Source: a virus
DNA: 29,750 nucleotides
Virus record (IMG/VR): IMGVR_UViG_3300023273_001196
Span: 1-29,750 of that record
Direction: 5' to 3' (one strand)
The notes below the pieces were generated by a model that saw only the letters and a list, made by a program, of their open reading frames with translations, did no database searches and was not told the origin of the DNA. Both the position numbers and the translations under genes were made by a program. This document shows positions 7,105 through 15,435 of the stretch, one piece after another. The number at the start of each line of letters is the position of its first letter. Position 1 is the stretch's first letter.

Positions 7105-7745
7105 CCATTTCCTGGGAAAAATACAGAAAATATACTGTTGCAAAAATACAACAAGCCACTGTTGAATGGGAACCCTATTGGCACGTGGTTATTGAGGATA
7201 CACTAGATCCAGAGCTGTATGATCTATGTATGCAACATTGGCCCGATATGGCTACTCAAATGAGCCGTACTAACCCTGAGGGATTTAACCAAAACCGTGC
7301 AATCTACATACCTGAAAGCGGCAATATAGACTTTTGGCAAGAATACTACTCTGAGTTTATGGAACATACTGATATACAACAGGCAGTATATGCTTTAGAA
7401 GGGTTAGAGTATGCTGGTGATCGTTGGACAACCAGCAGTCTCTGGGAGGACTATGCTGGCTATGGTGTCAGAAATCATTATGACGGGCATACAATTAATG
7501 TTGCTTGGCAGATATACCTGTACTGTGACGGTGGCGAGCAATGGGGAACTAGCCTAACAGACGAACATGATAATGAGATAAAAAGGTTCCCTTTTGTACC
7601 CAACTTCAGTTGGCTAATGCGTGTGGATGCTTTTGCGTGGCATAGATGTGATCCAATACCCTGCAACTTACGTCAGAGTATTATGACACGTTATATGTAT
7701 AAGTTTAAATCTGGGTTAGTTCAACAAGAGTTGCAGCCAAGTTAA
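7098..7745 (+). CDS. 2-oxoglutarate/Fe(II)-dependent oxygenase
   Basis: The 215-aa protein has the facial triad of the dioxygenase fold: His127 and Asp129 in NHYDGH, distal His182 in FAWHRCD, and Arg192 in LRQSIMTRY for 2-oxoglutarate binding. It resembles the single-domain oxygenases of marine T4-like phages whose substrates are mostly unknown (protein, nucleic acid or sugar hydroxylation). The start is GTG at 7098 with AGGA seven nucleotides upstream. Its last 41 nt overlap the 3' end of the convergent clamp loader gene, so both strands code there. Confidence 0.85.
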   Translation: MSTISWEKYRKYTVAKIQQATVEWEPYWHVVIEDTLDPELYDLCMQHWPDMATQMSRTNPEGFNQNRAIYIPESGNIDFWQEYYSEFMEHTDIQQAVYALEGLEYAGDRWTTSSLWEDYAGYGVRNHYDGHTINVAWQIYLYCDGGEQWGTSLTDEHDNEIKRFPFVPNFSWLMRVDAFAWHRCDPIPCNLRQSIMTRYMYKFKSGLVQQELQPS

Positions 7746-8625
7746 TCTCCTGATCTGCTACCATTGGAATGTTACGCAGGCCCTTGGCAATGATTAGCAC
7801 TGCTTGGTCCTGGCCCTCTTGAGTTTTACTCCAGAGCTCAATGTTGTCATAAGCCCACCTAAAGAACTCTTCCATTTCCTCAGGTCCTACCTGGCTACAT
7901 AGCAGTTTACGAGCCTCTAGTATCTTGCCTTGTTTAAACAAATCAACCACAGCTAATTTATAATCTGCTACACTGGCATCGTTTTCGCCTGGCTGTGTTA
8001 GTTTGTCATCTACTGTATTCATCTGCACTAGGTTAATACACTTGCGTAGATCAGGATAGGTTGCCTTTACATAACTGTCTAGCGTATCAATATCAATCTC
8101 AACACCTTCGGTTACCAGCACTGTAGCGACCCTAGCAGTAAATTCTGTGTGGTCTACCTTCTCAATATGGAACCCCTGACAACGACTATGTAATGCTGGG
8201 ATGATTCTGTTGGGATAGTTACAGGTCATAATAAACCTAACCGTGCTGCTATAATCTTCCATAAGATTACGCAGGGCAGGCTGTGTACTCTGTTGGTTCA
8301 TATAGTCTGCTTCATCAACTAGAACAATTTTTGTATTACCGAACGGCATGGTCTGACAGAAGCCAATAAGCTTGTCAATCCATTCAATCTTACGACCTTC
8401 CTTGCTGCCATTGCTGTATAGCACATCTACATCGTCTACGCCCAGCTGATTAATAAGAATCTTGGCTAGTGTAGTTTTTCCTACGCCTGGAGCACCACTA
8501 AACAACAGGTGTGGAATAGTGCCAGACTTTACCCAAGCATCCACTTGTTTACGCTGTGAATCATCCTTGAAGACGTAATCGTCTACAGTTTTAGGCCTAT
8601 ACTTTTCTACCCAAAGTTCTTTCAT
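7705..8625 (-). CDS. sliding-clamp loader large subunit (T4 gp44-like)
   Basis: A 306-aa AAA+ ATPase with Walker A GAPGVGKT at residues 44-51, Walker B VLVDEAD near 101-107, sensor 1 TCNYPNR, and the SRC arginine-finger motif in LHSRCQG. This is the RFC/gp44 clamp loader that places the sliding clamp on primed DNA in T4-type replication. The gp62 partner subunit is not visible in this window. The start overlaps the FkbM stop by four bases (ATGA), and the 3' end overlaps the convergent oxygenase. Confidence 0.93.
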   Translation of the reverse strand: MKELWVEKYRPKTVDDYVFKDDSQRKQVDAWVKSGTIPHLLFSGAPGVGKTTLAKILINQLGVDDVDVLYSNGSKEGRKIEWIDKLIGFCQTMPFGNTKIVLVDEADYMNQQSTQPALRNLMEDYSSTVRFIMTCNYPNRIIPALHSRCQGFHIEKVDHTEFTARVATVLVTEGVEIDIDTLDSYVKATYPDLRKCINLVQMNTVDDKLTQPGENDASVADYKLAVVDLFKQGKILEARKLLCSQVGPEEMEEFFRWAYDNIELWSKTQEGQDQAVLIIAKGLRNIPMVADQEINLAATLVELTQI

Positions 8626-9389
8626 CGATTAACTGCCTTTTCAATATTATCTGTACGATCTGTTACTGGTGTTAGTTTGGTATCAATTGGCTGTGGTGTA
8701 CATAACCAGTTAAGTACTCCATGCTGTTTTCCAAATACATTTTCTGAATTATGGTTATGGTTTTGTGGATTGTATGTAGCGCATGGTGCCCAATATATAT
8801 TATATGACATGCTAGCAAGTAAGTCAAACACAAAAGGATTCATGTTACTGTCCTGCATTTCAATAAACAGTATAGGTCTGAAGTATGTAATGGTATTTTG
8901 AGCACCTTTGAGTACATTATACTCCATGCCTTCTACATCAATCTTAATTAAATCAATGCGAGGAAAGCCCTGTATGTTATCTAGTTTGGTTTGTACTATT
9001 GATCCACCGGGTCTTACTTTTGTTTTACCATAATCAAATTGGGTGCTAACTTCTTGTACGCTGTCACTGAGGGCAATAGGATTAATACTGATCTTACGTG
9101 CAACGCTGCGGTCCTGCATACCTACGTTTTTTACTAGTAGTTCATGGCATTCTGGATCAGGTTCAAATGCTACAACTTTGCTTACATGGGGAGCAAAGCC
9201 TAGTGTGTGTGAACCAACATTCGCACCTACATCTAAAACAAAACTATCCTTGTCTAGCAGTGCTAGTAGCAGATCAACTTCAAGGTAACAGTATTCTCCA
9301 TAACAATCTAAACTCCGACCAATGGTAAGGTCATCACTAAAGACGTACATGTTACCATGGCGAGTGTTAACTAGTTTTTGATTTCTCAC
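8622..9389 (-). CDS. FkbM-family methyltransferase
   Basis: The 255-aa protein carries motif I LDVGANVGSHT near residues 52-62, AFEPDPECHELLVKN for SAM binding, and IDLIKIDVEGMEYNVLKGA, the FkbM hallmark. FkbM enzymes O-methylate sugars or polyketides and are frequent in marine phages. The start is GTG at 9389, overlapping the end of the 50-aa coiled-coil gene by 23 nt. Its position between replication genes suggests cassette-like insertion into the clamp loader operon. Confidence 0.88.
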   Translation of the reverse strand: MRNQKLVNTRHGNMYVFSDDLTIGRSLDCYGEYCYLEVDLLLALLDKDSFVLDVGANVGSHTLGFAPHVSKVVAFEPDPECHELLVKNVGMQDRSVARKISINPIALSDSVQEVSTQFDYGKTKVRPGGSIVQTKLDNIQGFPRIDLIKIDVEGMEYNVLKGAQNTITYFRPILFIEMQDSNMNPFVFDLLASMSYNIYWAPCATYNPQNHNHNSENVFGKQHGVLNWLCTPQPIDTKLTPVTDRTDNIEKAVNR

Positions 9390-9519
9390 GTTCTAGTTCT
9401 TCAGTAAGTTCTTTGATTCTGATGTATGCTCGCTGTAGTTGAGATTGAAGTTCTTGAACATTACGCACTAGAATTTCTTCCCTAATGTGAGGTGAAGCCG
9501 CATTAGGCATATCAACCAT
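9367..9519 (-). CDS. 50-aa coiled-coil protein
   Basis: A short gene starting at 9519 and overlapping the GroES-like stop by eight bases. It encodes MVDMPNAASPH followed by a continuous heptad-rich helix, residues 12-46, ending in charged ELEREK. It fills the gap between GroES and FkbM in the same direction and is probably translationally coupled. A small scaffold or oligomerisation protein is likely; no family recognised. Confidence 0.6.
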   Translation of the reverse strand: MVDMPNAASPHIREEILVRNVQELQSQLQRAYIRIKELTEELEREKSKTS

Positions 9520-9871
9520 TTACTTGATGCCCCATAGTTGGATTTGTGTATACATCAGTTGGCGCCTCATCGCTTATGCCCAGAATATCATCCGGGTCTA
9601 CTGTGCGATGTGTTTCGCCATTTAGATTAAACCCGCGTGACCAACGACCGTGTGCTACTAGGATCCACTGTCCAACAGTAACATCTTCCTGCTCGTGGCC
9701 AACAGCTACTACTTGAGCCCAGCGTGGATGAATACCACGTAGTTCGCCGTCATCACTGGGTAGAATTAAACCACCTGCTGTACGTACTTCATCAAATTTC
9801 ATTTGCTTTACTAGCACACCATCATGTAGTGGTTTTAATGTGCCTGTGATATTTGTAGTTGATACTGGCAT
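9512..9871 (-). CDS. GroES/gp31-like co-chaperonin
   Basis: The 119-aa protein follows the GroES pattern: LKPLHDGVLVKQ near residues 12-23, the mobile-loop/strand segment TAGGLILPSDDGE, then VVAVGH, VGQWILVAHG and the closing DDILGISDE. Phage co-chaperonins such as T4 gp31 replace GroES on host GroEL for folding the capsid protein. There is a C-terminal extension of about 18 residues relative to GroES. It lies in an operon with a 147-aa protein, one base apart. Confidence 0.88.
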   Translation of the reverse strand: MPVSTTNITGTLKPLHDGVLVKQMKFDEVRTAGGLILPSDDGELRGIHPRWAQVVAVGHEQEDVTVGQWILVAHGRWSRGFNLNGETHRTVDPDDILGISDEAPTDVYTNPTMGHQVNG

Positions 9872-9872
9872 G

Positions 9873-10316
9873 TTAGATCCTTGTTACACCATCTTCATCT
9901 GCTGGATTAGTTCTAGTCTTAACAGTTTGCGTTACTGTTGTTGGGGTTGCTACACTGTCAGTTACTGTTTCGCTTACTACTTGTGACGCAAGAGTTCCTG
10001 ATGGTTTCGCTACTTCGGATTCTGAAGCTTCAACTACGGTAGAGGTGGCTGGTTCATAATCCTCATAAGGATCCTCATCTACAATAGCATGGTTGCCGCT
10101 ATCTGGAATAGTGCCGTCCTGAGGGACCATGGTATTCATTTTGTAATATTCTTTCATTAACTGATCGCGAGTCTTTACAATTGTACCATCACTACGGATT
10201 TCATCACCGCGGGCATTTACATTCATGTTGCCAATAGCTGGAACACGTTCATTTTTTGTAATCATTGCACCAAAGTCAACTGTTTGGCCCCGTGCTGTTC
10301 TATACTTCTTGGCCAT
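9873..10316 (-). CDS. conserved phage hypothetical protein, probably virion-linked
   Basis: A 147-aa protein starting MAKKYRTARGQTVDFGAMI, then NMNVNARGDEI near residues 30-40, a pattern I associate with T4-like marine phages. The C-terminal half (residues 85-140) is disordered and Ser/Thr/Val-rich. A GATAAATA late motif at 10345-10352 and GGAG before the ATG at 10316 indicate late expression, along with the downstream co-chaperonin. Function unknown. Confidence 0.75.
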   Translation of the reverse strand: MAKKYRTARGQTVDFGAMITKNERVPAIGNMNVNARGDEIRSDGTIVKTRDQLMKEYYKMNTMVPQDGTIPDSGNHAIVDEDPYEDYEPATSTVVEASESEVAKPSGTLASQVVSETVTDSVATPTTVTQTVKTRTNPADEDGVTRI

Positions 10317-10344
10317 AATATTCTCCTAATATATGCGTATATTA

Positions 10345-10352
10345 TATTTATC
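10345..10352 (-). promoter_or_regulatory. late promoter GATAAATA
   Basis: GATAAATA on the minus strand contains the TAA stop of the DNA polymerase III alpha-like gene and lies 29 nt upstream of the ATG at 10316. Confidence 0.55.
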
Positions 10353-10869
10353 TTAAAAAATCTTCAACATCTAAATTATAGTATAAACTATCGATCTTGT
10401 GTATGCCTATCAGATACAATACGTAAGAACTAACACTACTACCACGACCCACTCCCCATACTATATTATTTTGTCGCATCGTGTCAACAAAATATCTTAG
10501 GAACTTTAGTAGATCAAGCAAATCACGTTCCTGAAACATTAATAGTTCTTTGCCTACACGCTGCAACTGGTCTTCAGTTTGGCATTGTTCCAAACACCAT
10601 TTAGCAATGTCGAACTCCTGATATTCCACAGGCATATGCCAACACTGTTGGTTAGCTTTATGATATTCATCAGGTGTACACTTTAGATCAGTTGCTGGGG
10701 TTAATGTAGGATAACCACTATATAGTAACTGGTTAGCCTTATTGAACTGATCTACATCACTGATATCCAGAGTATTTAGATCTAAGGCAGGATTGATGTA
10801 TAACGAATGTATTACATCATCTTCACTGAAGATTTGTCTACTGTAACTATCCAGCGTCATCAGGGTCAT
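10348..10869 (-). CDS. DNA polymerase III alpha-like fragment protein
   Basis: The last 60 residues of this 173-aa protein match the DnaE palm entry: a helix FLRYFVDTMRQNNIVWG, then GRGSSVSSYVLYLIG at 141-155 (DnaE: GRGSAAGSLVAYALG), then IDSLYYNLDVEDFL. The protein stops where DnaE would continue to FLNPER and the catalytic aspartates (PDFDIDF), so it cannot polymerise DNA. The upstream 110 residues are not recognisable as the PHP domain. The start at 10869 is supported by AAGGATAACG; the ORF overlaps the upstream gene by 23 nt. It probably retained a binding or regulatory role. Confidence 0.75.
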   Translation of the reverse strand: MTLMTLDSYSRQIFSEDDVIHSLYINPALDLNTLDISDVDQFNKANQLLYSGYPTLTPATDLKCTPDEYHKANQQCWHMPVEYQEFDIAKWCLEQCQTEDQLQRVGKELLMFQERDLLDLLKFLRYFVDTMRQNNIVWGVGRGSSVSSYVLYLIGIHKIDSLYYNLDVEDFLR

Positions 10870-11473
10870 CGTTATCCTTGGGTACAATCCTAGGCTTAAA
10901 TGCGTTTAGCCTAACCACTTTTTTATCTTCTGCCTCAAATTCTAATCCTAGTTCATGCCAGTCTAGTTTTGTAATATTAAGACCGTCCTCGTCTAGGTCA
11001 AAATACTCAATACAAGGCTTATACCAGTATTCTGTATACTCTTTGGTTGTCTCGTCTGCTAGCTGTAAGAGAGTTTCCATATCTCCACTTTCGCAGTCAT
11101 ACGTATGAGTAATACCTTCACCCTGATCGCTAGTTACACCAACACTCTCTACGAGGAATACTTTGTCTAGTATACTATTAAACTTAGTGTATAAGCAAAT
11201 ACTAATCAAATGATCATAGGGTTCATCAGGTAACAAGTGTACTTTACCTTCAAACCCTAGAGCTTTATTGAATGCTTCAGTATGTTCAGGCCCAATCAAA
11301 ATACTGTTATCTAAAATGGTGCTGATATATAACTGGATCCTTTCCAGTGCTGTGTTATAATTCTTAGCAATATTTTTGTTAGGAATTAGGTTAACACTAA
11401 GGTGCCAGGTATTAGGAATTAGTGTATTGTTCACCACAATACAGGCGCTAAAACGTTCTTCTAGTCTAATCAT
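10847..11473 (-). CDS. hypothetical protein
   Basis: The 208-aa protein begins MIRLEERFSACIVVNNTLIPN and contains NTWHLSVNLIPNKN; it is acidic at the C-terminus (DNDDPDD). No catalytic motif is visible. It overlaps the preceding gene by ATGA and the following polymerase III-like gene by 23 nt. The three-gene overlap chain with MazG upstream suggests early or middle expression and a nucleotide- or replication-related role, by context only. Confidence 0.7.
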   Translation of the reverse strand: MIRLEERFSACIVVNNTLIPNTWHLSVNLIPNKNIAKNYNTALERIQLYISTILDNSILIGPEHTEAFNKALGFEGKVHLLPDEPYDHLISICLYTKFNSILDKVFLVESVGVTSDQGEGITHTYDCESGDMETLLQLADETTKEYTEYWYKPCIEYFDLDEDGLNITKLDWHELGLEFEAEDKKVVRLNAFKPRIVPKDNDDPDDAG

Positions 11474-11718
11474 TTTATGTCTATAATTTCATCCCAATCG
11501 TCACCGGAACCTTTGTTTTGTTCCTGTGACTTTTTAATAAGTTCATCGTTACGCTTTTTATTCTCTTCCATATAATCCTCTAGGATCATATGTGCCTGCC
11601 GGACAAGATCAGTATTCCCAAACCGGTAGCCAGCAGCTAGCCGCTTGTTAATATCAGAAATCTTATTAGCTAGTTCCTGGTCTGTTAGTTTACTCAGATC
11701 TGGAGTAAGTGGATGCAT
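11470..11718 (-). CDS. 82-aa helical hypothetical protein
   Basis: Begins MHPLTPDLSKLTDQELANKI and is predicted to be a helical hairpin (residues 8-25 and 37-68) with a charged tail. The MHPLTPDLS opening resembles a small protein I associate with T4-like marine phages, but I cannot name it. Start overlaps the MazG stop (TAATG), so translation is coupled. Confidence 0.75.
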   Translation of the reverse strand: MHPLTPDLSKLTDQELANKISDINKRLAAGYRFGNTDLVRQAHMILEDYMEENKKRNDELIKKSQEQNKGSGDDWDEIIDIK

Positions 11719-12122
11719 TAAAGATCGCCCTGTTTTCGGTTCTCGCTGTAGAAAGCATCAAATTTTCCACCAGGATAGCGAGACTCTAGTTTTTCAACAT
11801 TCATACTTATAATCTCATTTGGATCTACATTAAGAGCACGGCATCCCTGAATCCAATACCAAATGATATCACCAAGTTCACGCTTCATATGGAAGATTGT
11901 TTCATCGTTCATTGGTTTACCCTGGAACAAGCACTTCTTAACAATCTCGCTAAACTCGCCTGTTTCACTGGCAAGTCCGATGCTTGCCGTAAGTAGGCGT
12001 GGCATAGCTACAATTTTTGCAAGTTCCTGATAGCTATTGATTAAACTATCATCAACTTTGCTTTCATTGCTAGTAACCGCGTCTACGAATTCTGCGTATT
12101 TGTTTAAATCAATTTGTGGCAT
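11718..12122 (-). CDS. mazG: MazG-type nucleotide pyrophosphohydrolase
   Basis: The 134-aa all-helical protein carries the paired metal-binding motifs of the MazG/dUTPase superfamily: ExxE at Glu53/Glu56 in SETGEFSE and ExxD at Glu82/Asp85 in RELGDIIWYW. These enzymes hydrolyse NTPs or dNTPs to monophosphate and pyrophosphate; phage MazG may clean up nucleotide pools from degraded host DNA. The Shine-Dalgarno CAGGAG lies in the 3' arm of the terminator hairpin at 12124-12168, an unusual arrangement described separately. Confidence 0.92.
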   Translation of the reverse strand: MPQIDLNKYAEFVDAVTSNESKVDDSLINSYQELAKIVAMPRLLTASIGLASETGEFSEIVKKCLFQGKPMNDETIFHMKRELGDIIWYWIQGCRALNVDPNEIISMNVEKLESRYPGGKFDAFYSENRKQGDL

Positions 12123-12123
12123 A

Positions 12124-12168
12124 AAAAAACTCCTGTAGTCTTTATTATAACTACAGGAGTTTTGTTTT
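12124..12168 (-). terminator. intrinsic terminator whose 3' arm is the mazG ribosome site
   Basis: ACTCCTGTAG at 12129-12138 pairs with CTACAGGAGT at 12151-12160, extended by A/T pairs, with a 12-nt loop and T tracts on both strands. It ends the tail-fibre transcript. Read on the minus strand, the 3' arm CTACAGGAG followed by seven T's and ATG is also the Shine-Dalgarno of mazG. Confidence 0.85.
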
Positions 12169-12172
12169 ACAA
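12144..12172 (-). promoter_or_regulatory. sigma-70-like promoter in the terminator loop
   Basis: TTGTAA, 17 nt, TATAAT on the minus strand; the -10 box is in the hairpin loop. Its transcript would begin within or next to the 3' arm, leaving the mazG ribosome site unpaired. Confidence 0.55.
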
Positions 12173-12180
12173 TAAAAAAA

Positions 12181-12912
12181 TTAAATTGCTTGTAGGACTA
12201 ATTTTTTCCAAATTACTGTACTGCCATCATAACTTGCCGTGCAAACATATAAGTTAGTAGCATCTGTAACCATCATGCCAGCTACATCGCCGCTTTGTCC
12301 AGTATTAGCAGGTGTTCTAATAGAAACTACTGTGCGATTACGAGTTAAGTCATTAACAGCAATGGTTGTTCCACTGTCATCAGTAGTAAACTCAAAAATG
12401 TATGTCCCAGTTGCATCAAAAGTAATCACCTTTGTGCTAGGAACAATGCCCTGTAGACTGTTAGCACCAATTGTTACTGCTGCTGGCAATGTAAGTGTAT
12501 GACTTACACTTGCTACTGCAATCTCTAATCTTATACGACCCAATTTACCACTTGCTGGGAAATTGCTAAATGCTAGGCTGATATTACCGCTAGAAGTAAC
12601 GGTCTGATAGCCACCTTCTGCGTAATTTAGTGTTACTGTGCCGCTAGTTGTTCCCTTTGCTACACGGGTTTCGCTCATATCTCTAAGTTCGAAATCCTGT
12701 AATAGTGCAGCACCACCACTGTTATCTAGTGATGTGCCAGACAGGGCACTCTTAAGAATTACCTTGCTCTGTAAATCCTCAATTTCAGATTTAGCATTGG
12801 TAAAGTTTGTTTTAACATTGGTAAAATTATCTCTGAAGCCCTGGCTATCATTGTCTTGTCCAGCGACTGGAAAATTACCATCTATATTATTGGCATTGAT
12901 ATTTGAAGCCAT
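12181..12912 (-). CDS. tail fibre/adhesin-like structural protein
   Basis: A 243-aa protein with N-terminal NIDGNFPVAGQDNDSQGFRD and DNFTNVKTNFTNAKSEIEDL, a diverged form of the NDNFTELY-type attachment helix shared by the other fibre genes here. The rest is Gly/Ser/Thr-rich beta structure (TVTLNYAEGGYQTV, ITFDATGTYIFEF). The last strand, TNLYVCTASYDGSTVIWKKL, is a typical phage fibre terminal segment. Late motif CATAAATA at 12938-12945 and GGAG before the start support virion expression; the terminator at 12124 ends the unit. Confidence 0.82.
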   Translation of the reverse strand: MASNINANNIDGNFPVAGQDNDSQGFRDNFTNVKTNFTNAKSEIEDLQSKVILKSALSGTSLDNSGGAALLQDFELRDMSETRVAKGTTSGTVTLNYAEGGYQTVTSSGNISLAFSNFPASGKLGRIRLEIAVASVSHTLTLPAAVTIGANSLQGIVPSTKVITFDATGTYIFEFTTDDSGTTIAVNDLTRNRTVVSIRTPANTGQSGDVAGMMVTDATNLYVCTASYDGSTVIWKKLVLQAI

Positions 12913-12937
12913 ACTTCATATCTCCATCGTTATCTAA

Positions 12938-12945
12938 TATTTATG
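12938..12945 (-). promoter_or_regulatory. late promoter CATAAATA
   Basis: CATAAATA on the minus strand, 26 nt before the ATG at 12912 and just behind the stop of the 817-aa gene. Confidence 0.5.
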
Positions 12946-12952
12946 CGTATAC

Positions 12953-15406
12953 TTACCTAAAGACATTCCTTTGTGGGAACTTAATATAAGTATCATCTTC
13001 GTCCAGGTCCGTAAATTTGTCTACATTGGCAAAAAATCTTGTGCCATTACCATCAAATGTTGTTGGAGCATCAAAAGAAGAACTTATTGCAGCTAGATTA
13101 ATATCAAAAGTTGTTTCATCAGTTGTTGTATACTTGCCAGTTTGTTTATTGTAATTTTTACTTAAATTGTTGTCCAGTATGAATCTATCTACTTCGAAAG
13201 TAATAAGTTTTAGGTCTATGTCAGACTGACTGGATCTACGTTCTAATAGATATTTAATACGGTTACTTGTGCCTGGTTTACAATAAACGATTGGGCATGC
13301 TAATTTCCAACCTATGATGGTTCCGTCTTCCTGTTTGTCCTGCATCCAATCAGGCAACACATAACGCTCGAGTATTGCGCTACCAATTTCTGTTTTCATA
13401 CGGTTACGCATATTTTCTATTGCATTCGGAAACGCCACGTAATTGTTTTCATTACTGCTTCTATTAACCGTTGTACTTGCTTTTGGCCAATGAGCATCAA
13501 CTCTAAGAGGATTGCTCCAGCCACTCTGTAAGGTTAGATTTACTGACTGACTTGCTGGCTTTATATTACCTGTCGCAGTATCTATACCTACGCCCTTATC
13601 TACTAGTTCAACATAAACTATTTCATACTTTACATTGCCTGCTGAATCTAAGGATCTTGCTGTTTTAAGGTTACCAAATCTTAGGATATTATTCCAGTGG
13701 TTACGAGCTGTAGCTTCTACATAATCTGTTAATGGAGCAGGGTTAAGACCTGATGCTACTAAGAAACGTAAATCTCGTTGGATACCAAAATAAAAGTCAG
13801 TGGGTCTGTAAATGTCATCTGGATCGAGGTCGTCAGCATTATTGATTAGAGTTTCATAAATGTCTCTCTGGTTCTGTGTACTAAATGCTCTAGCATATAA
13901 ACTTTCATAGGGCTTAATACTGCTATTAACTATTTTTAATGAAAATGTTTTAAATGTATCAATTACACCATCAGCACTAAAGGCTCTTACTGTAAATGTG
14001 AACTGTTTATCAAATGTAGTTTCGTCATAACGCAAGTCGTTTGTATCAAAGAATGTTGTACCTGTATCCAACATAAATGTTTCAAAACTAGCACGGCCCA
14101 CAAGGTATCCTTGATCGTCCAACCTTAAACCATTTGGCAGTTTATTCTTATAACCAGTTTTAAATTCGTATCTAACTGTTCTACCGCTTGTAACCTGAGC
14201 AATAACATTTAGTTCACTGATGTCTCCAGTCCTGATGGTTCCAAGATCACTGTTAGGCCAGGTAAGCTCATAATCAATATCACCTTCAATGGTCACTGTA
14301 AACAATGTCCATTCACTGTAGTATTCTGGATCGTTAGTTTTTCTAACTCTTATAGCAAACTGATAATCATTAGTAGTTGCTGCTTGTTGTGGTATATACC
14401 CTGAAAGCCAGCCGCTTGTGCTATCAAGAACTAATCCAGGTGGTAATTGGAATGTGCCACGATCAAAATCTTCAGCATCAAATCCATATGTGTCACTGTC
14501 AAAGCCAGCACCAGTACCTACACTAATACTATACTCAATTGGATCACCATCAAAATCCTTGCCCACAAACTGATATGCAAAGAAGTTGTCGTGTTTGACT
14601 GTGCCTAAATCCGTTGCTAGTGTTATTAATACTGGACGATGTAGGTTAGTTTGATCTGAGCTAAGTTTGCTATCAATTAAATCACTATCAGCAGTTGGAG
14701 CAAATGTATCTGCTGTAAACAAGTCAGTATCAGCAGTTAATGTATTTCTGCTAGCAACAAACATAGTATAGGTTTTAGTAGCTACCTGTTTGCTGTCACT
14801 TACTTCTGCTGTAAATTCATAAGTCTTATTTTCACTTAGTGTTCTAAAATCATAACTGCCTTCATCAAATGCGTTAACATCGAAGCCGGGCGTACCTGTT
14901 ACAGTGGGCACAGGGTTGATATAACCAAATAGTCTACCAGAACTAGTTAGTGTTAGTCCACCAGGTACATTTCCTGATAGTATACGCCAGGATAGAGTAT
15001 CACCTGGATCAGGGTCTGTAGCAGTTAGTGTAATATCGATCTCGTCACCATCAAACCAGGGTCCTAAATAGGCTGCTGGTAAACTTTCTATTACGGGAGG
15101 ATCCTCACCTGTAACAGTTAGTTCAAATACCCTATCAGCAACTAATCCATCTACGGTATAAGCTCTTACAACAAATCTGCTTGTAGTATCAACACCAACC
15201 TCAGCAGGAACCCCTTGAATAAAATCTTCGCACTTAGGGTAACCTTCGCAACTACCATATGGTGTAATTTGTATACCCCTGGGCAGTGTACCGCTCAAAT
15301 GCTTATAATACTGTGCATTTTCAGCATTTAGTTGTATCTGGTAAAACTCTTGTTCAACAATAGTTCCCAAATCACCAGGAGGTGTAATCCAGATAGGTGC
15401 AGGCAT
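12953..15406 (-). CDS. Ig-like domain tail/baseplate-associated protein
   Basis: The 817-aa protein opens with PAPIWITPPGDLGTI and contains at least four putative-Ig (He_PIG/cadherin-like) repeats, each with the pattern LPxGLxLxxxGxLxGY: near residue 41, near 150, near 335 (LPPGLVLDSTSGWLSGY) and near 430. Residues 510-817 are a separate region with NRIKYLLERRSSQSDIDLK, unlike the repeats. Such proteins decorate tails and bind host glycans. Late promoter at 15428-15435 and GAGGAG before ATG 15406 fit late expression. Confidence 0.82.
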   Translation of the reverse strand: MPAPIWITPPGDLGTIVEQEFYQIQLNAENAQYYKHLSGTLPRGIQITPYGSCEGYPKCEDFIQGVPAEVGVDTTSRFVVRAYTVDGLVADRVFELTVTGEDPPVIESLPAAYLGPWFDGDEIDITLTATDPDPGDTLSWRILSGNVPGGLTLTSSGRLFGYINPVPTVTGTPGFDVNAFDEGSYDFRTLSENKTYEFTAEVSDSKQVATKTYTMFVASRNTLTADTDLFTADTFAPTADSDLIDSKLSSDQTNLHRPVLITLATDLGTVKHDNFFAYQFVGKDFDGDPIEYSISVGTGAGFDSDTYGFDAEDFDRGTFQLPPGLVLDSTSGWLSGYIPQQAATTNDYQFAIRVRKTNDPEYYSEWTLFTVTIEGDIDYELTWPNSDLGTIRTGDISELNVIAQVTSGRTVRYEFKTGYKNKLPNGLRLDDQGYLVGRASFETFMLDTGTTFFDTNDLRYDETTFDKQFTFTVRAFSADGVIDTFKTFSLKIVNSSIKPYESLYARAFSTQNQRDIYETLINNADDLDPDDIYRPTDFYFGIQRDLRFLVASGLNPAPLTDYVEATARNHWNNILRFGNLKTARSLDSAGNVKYEIVYVELVDKGVGIDTATGNIKPASQSVNLTLQSGWSNPLRVDAHWPKASTTVNRSSNENNYVAFPNAIENMRNRMKTEIGSAILERYVLPDWMQDKQEDGTIIGWKLACPIVYCKPGTSNRIKYLLERRSSQSDIDLKLITFEVDRFILDNNLSKNYNKQTGKYTTTDETTFDINLAAISSSFDAPTTFDGNGTRFFANVDKFTDLDEDDTYIKFPQRNVFR

Positions 15407-15427
15407 AGCGACTCCTCTAATTACAAG

Positions 15428-15435
15428 TATTTATC
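15428..15435 (-). promoter_or_regulatory. late promoter GATAAATA
   Basis: GATAAATA on the minus strand, 22 nt upstream of the ATG at 15406 and directly behind the LamG-like gene stop. Confidence 0.55.
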
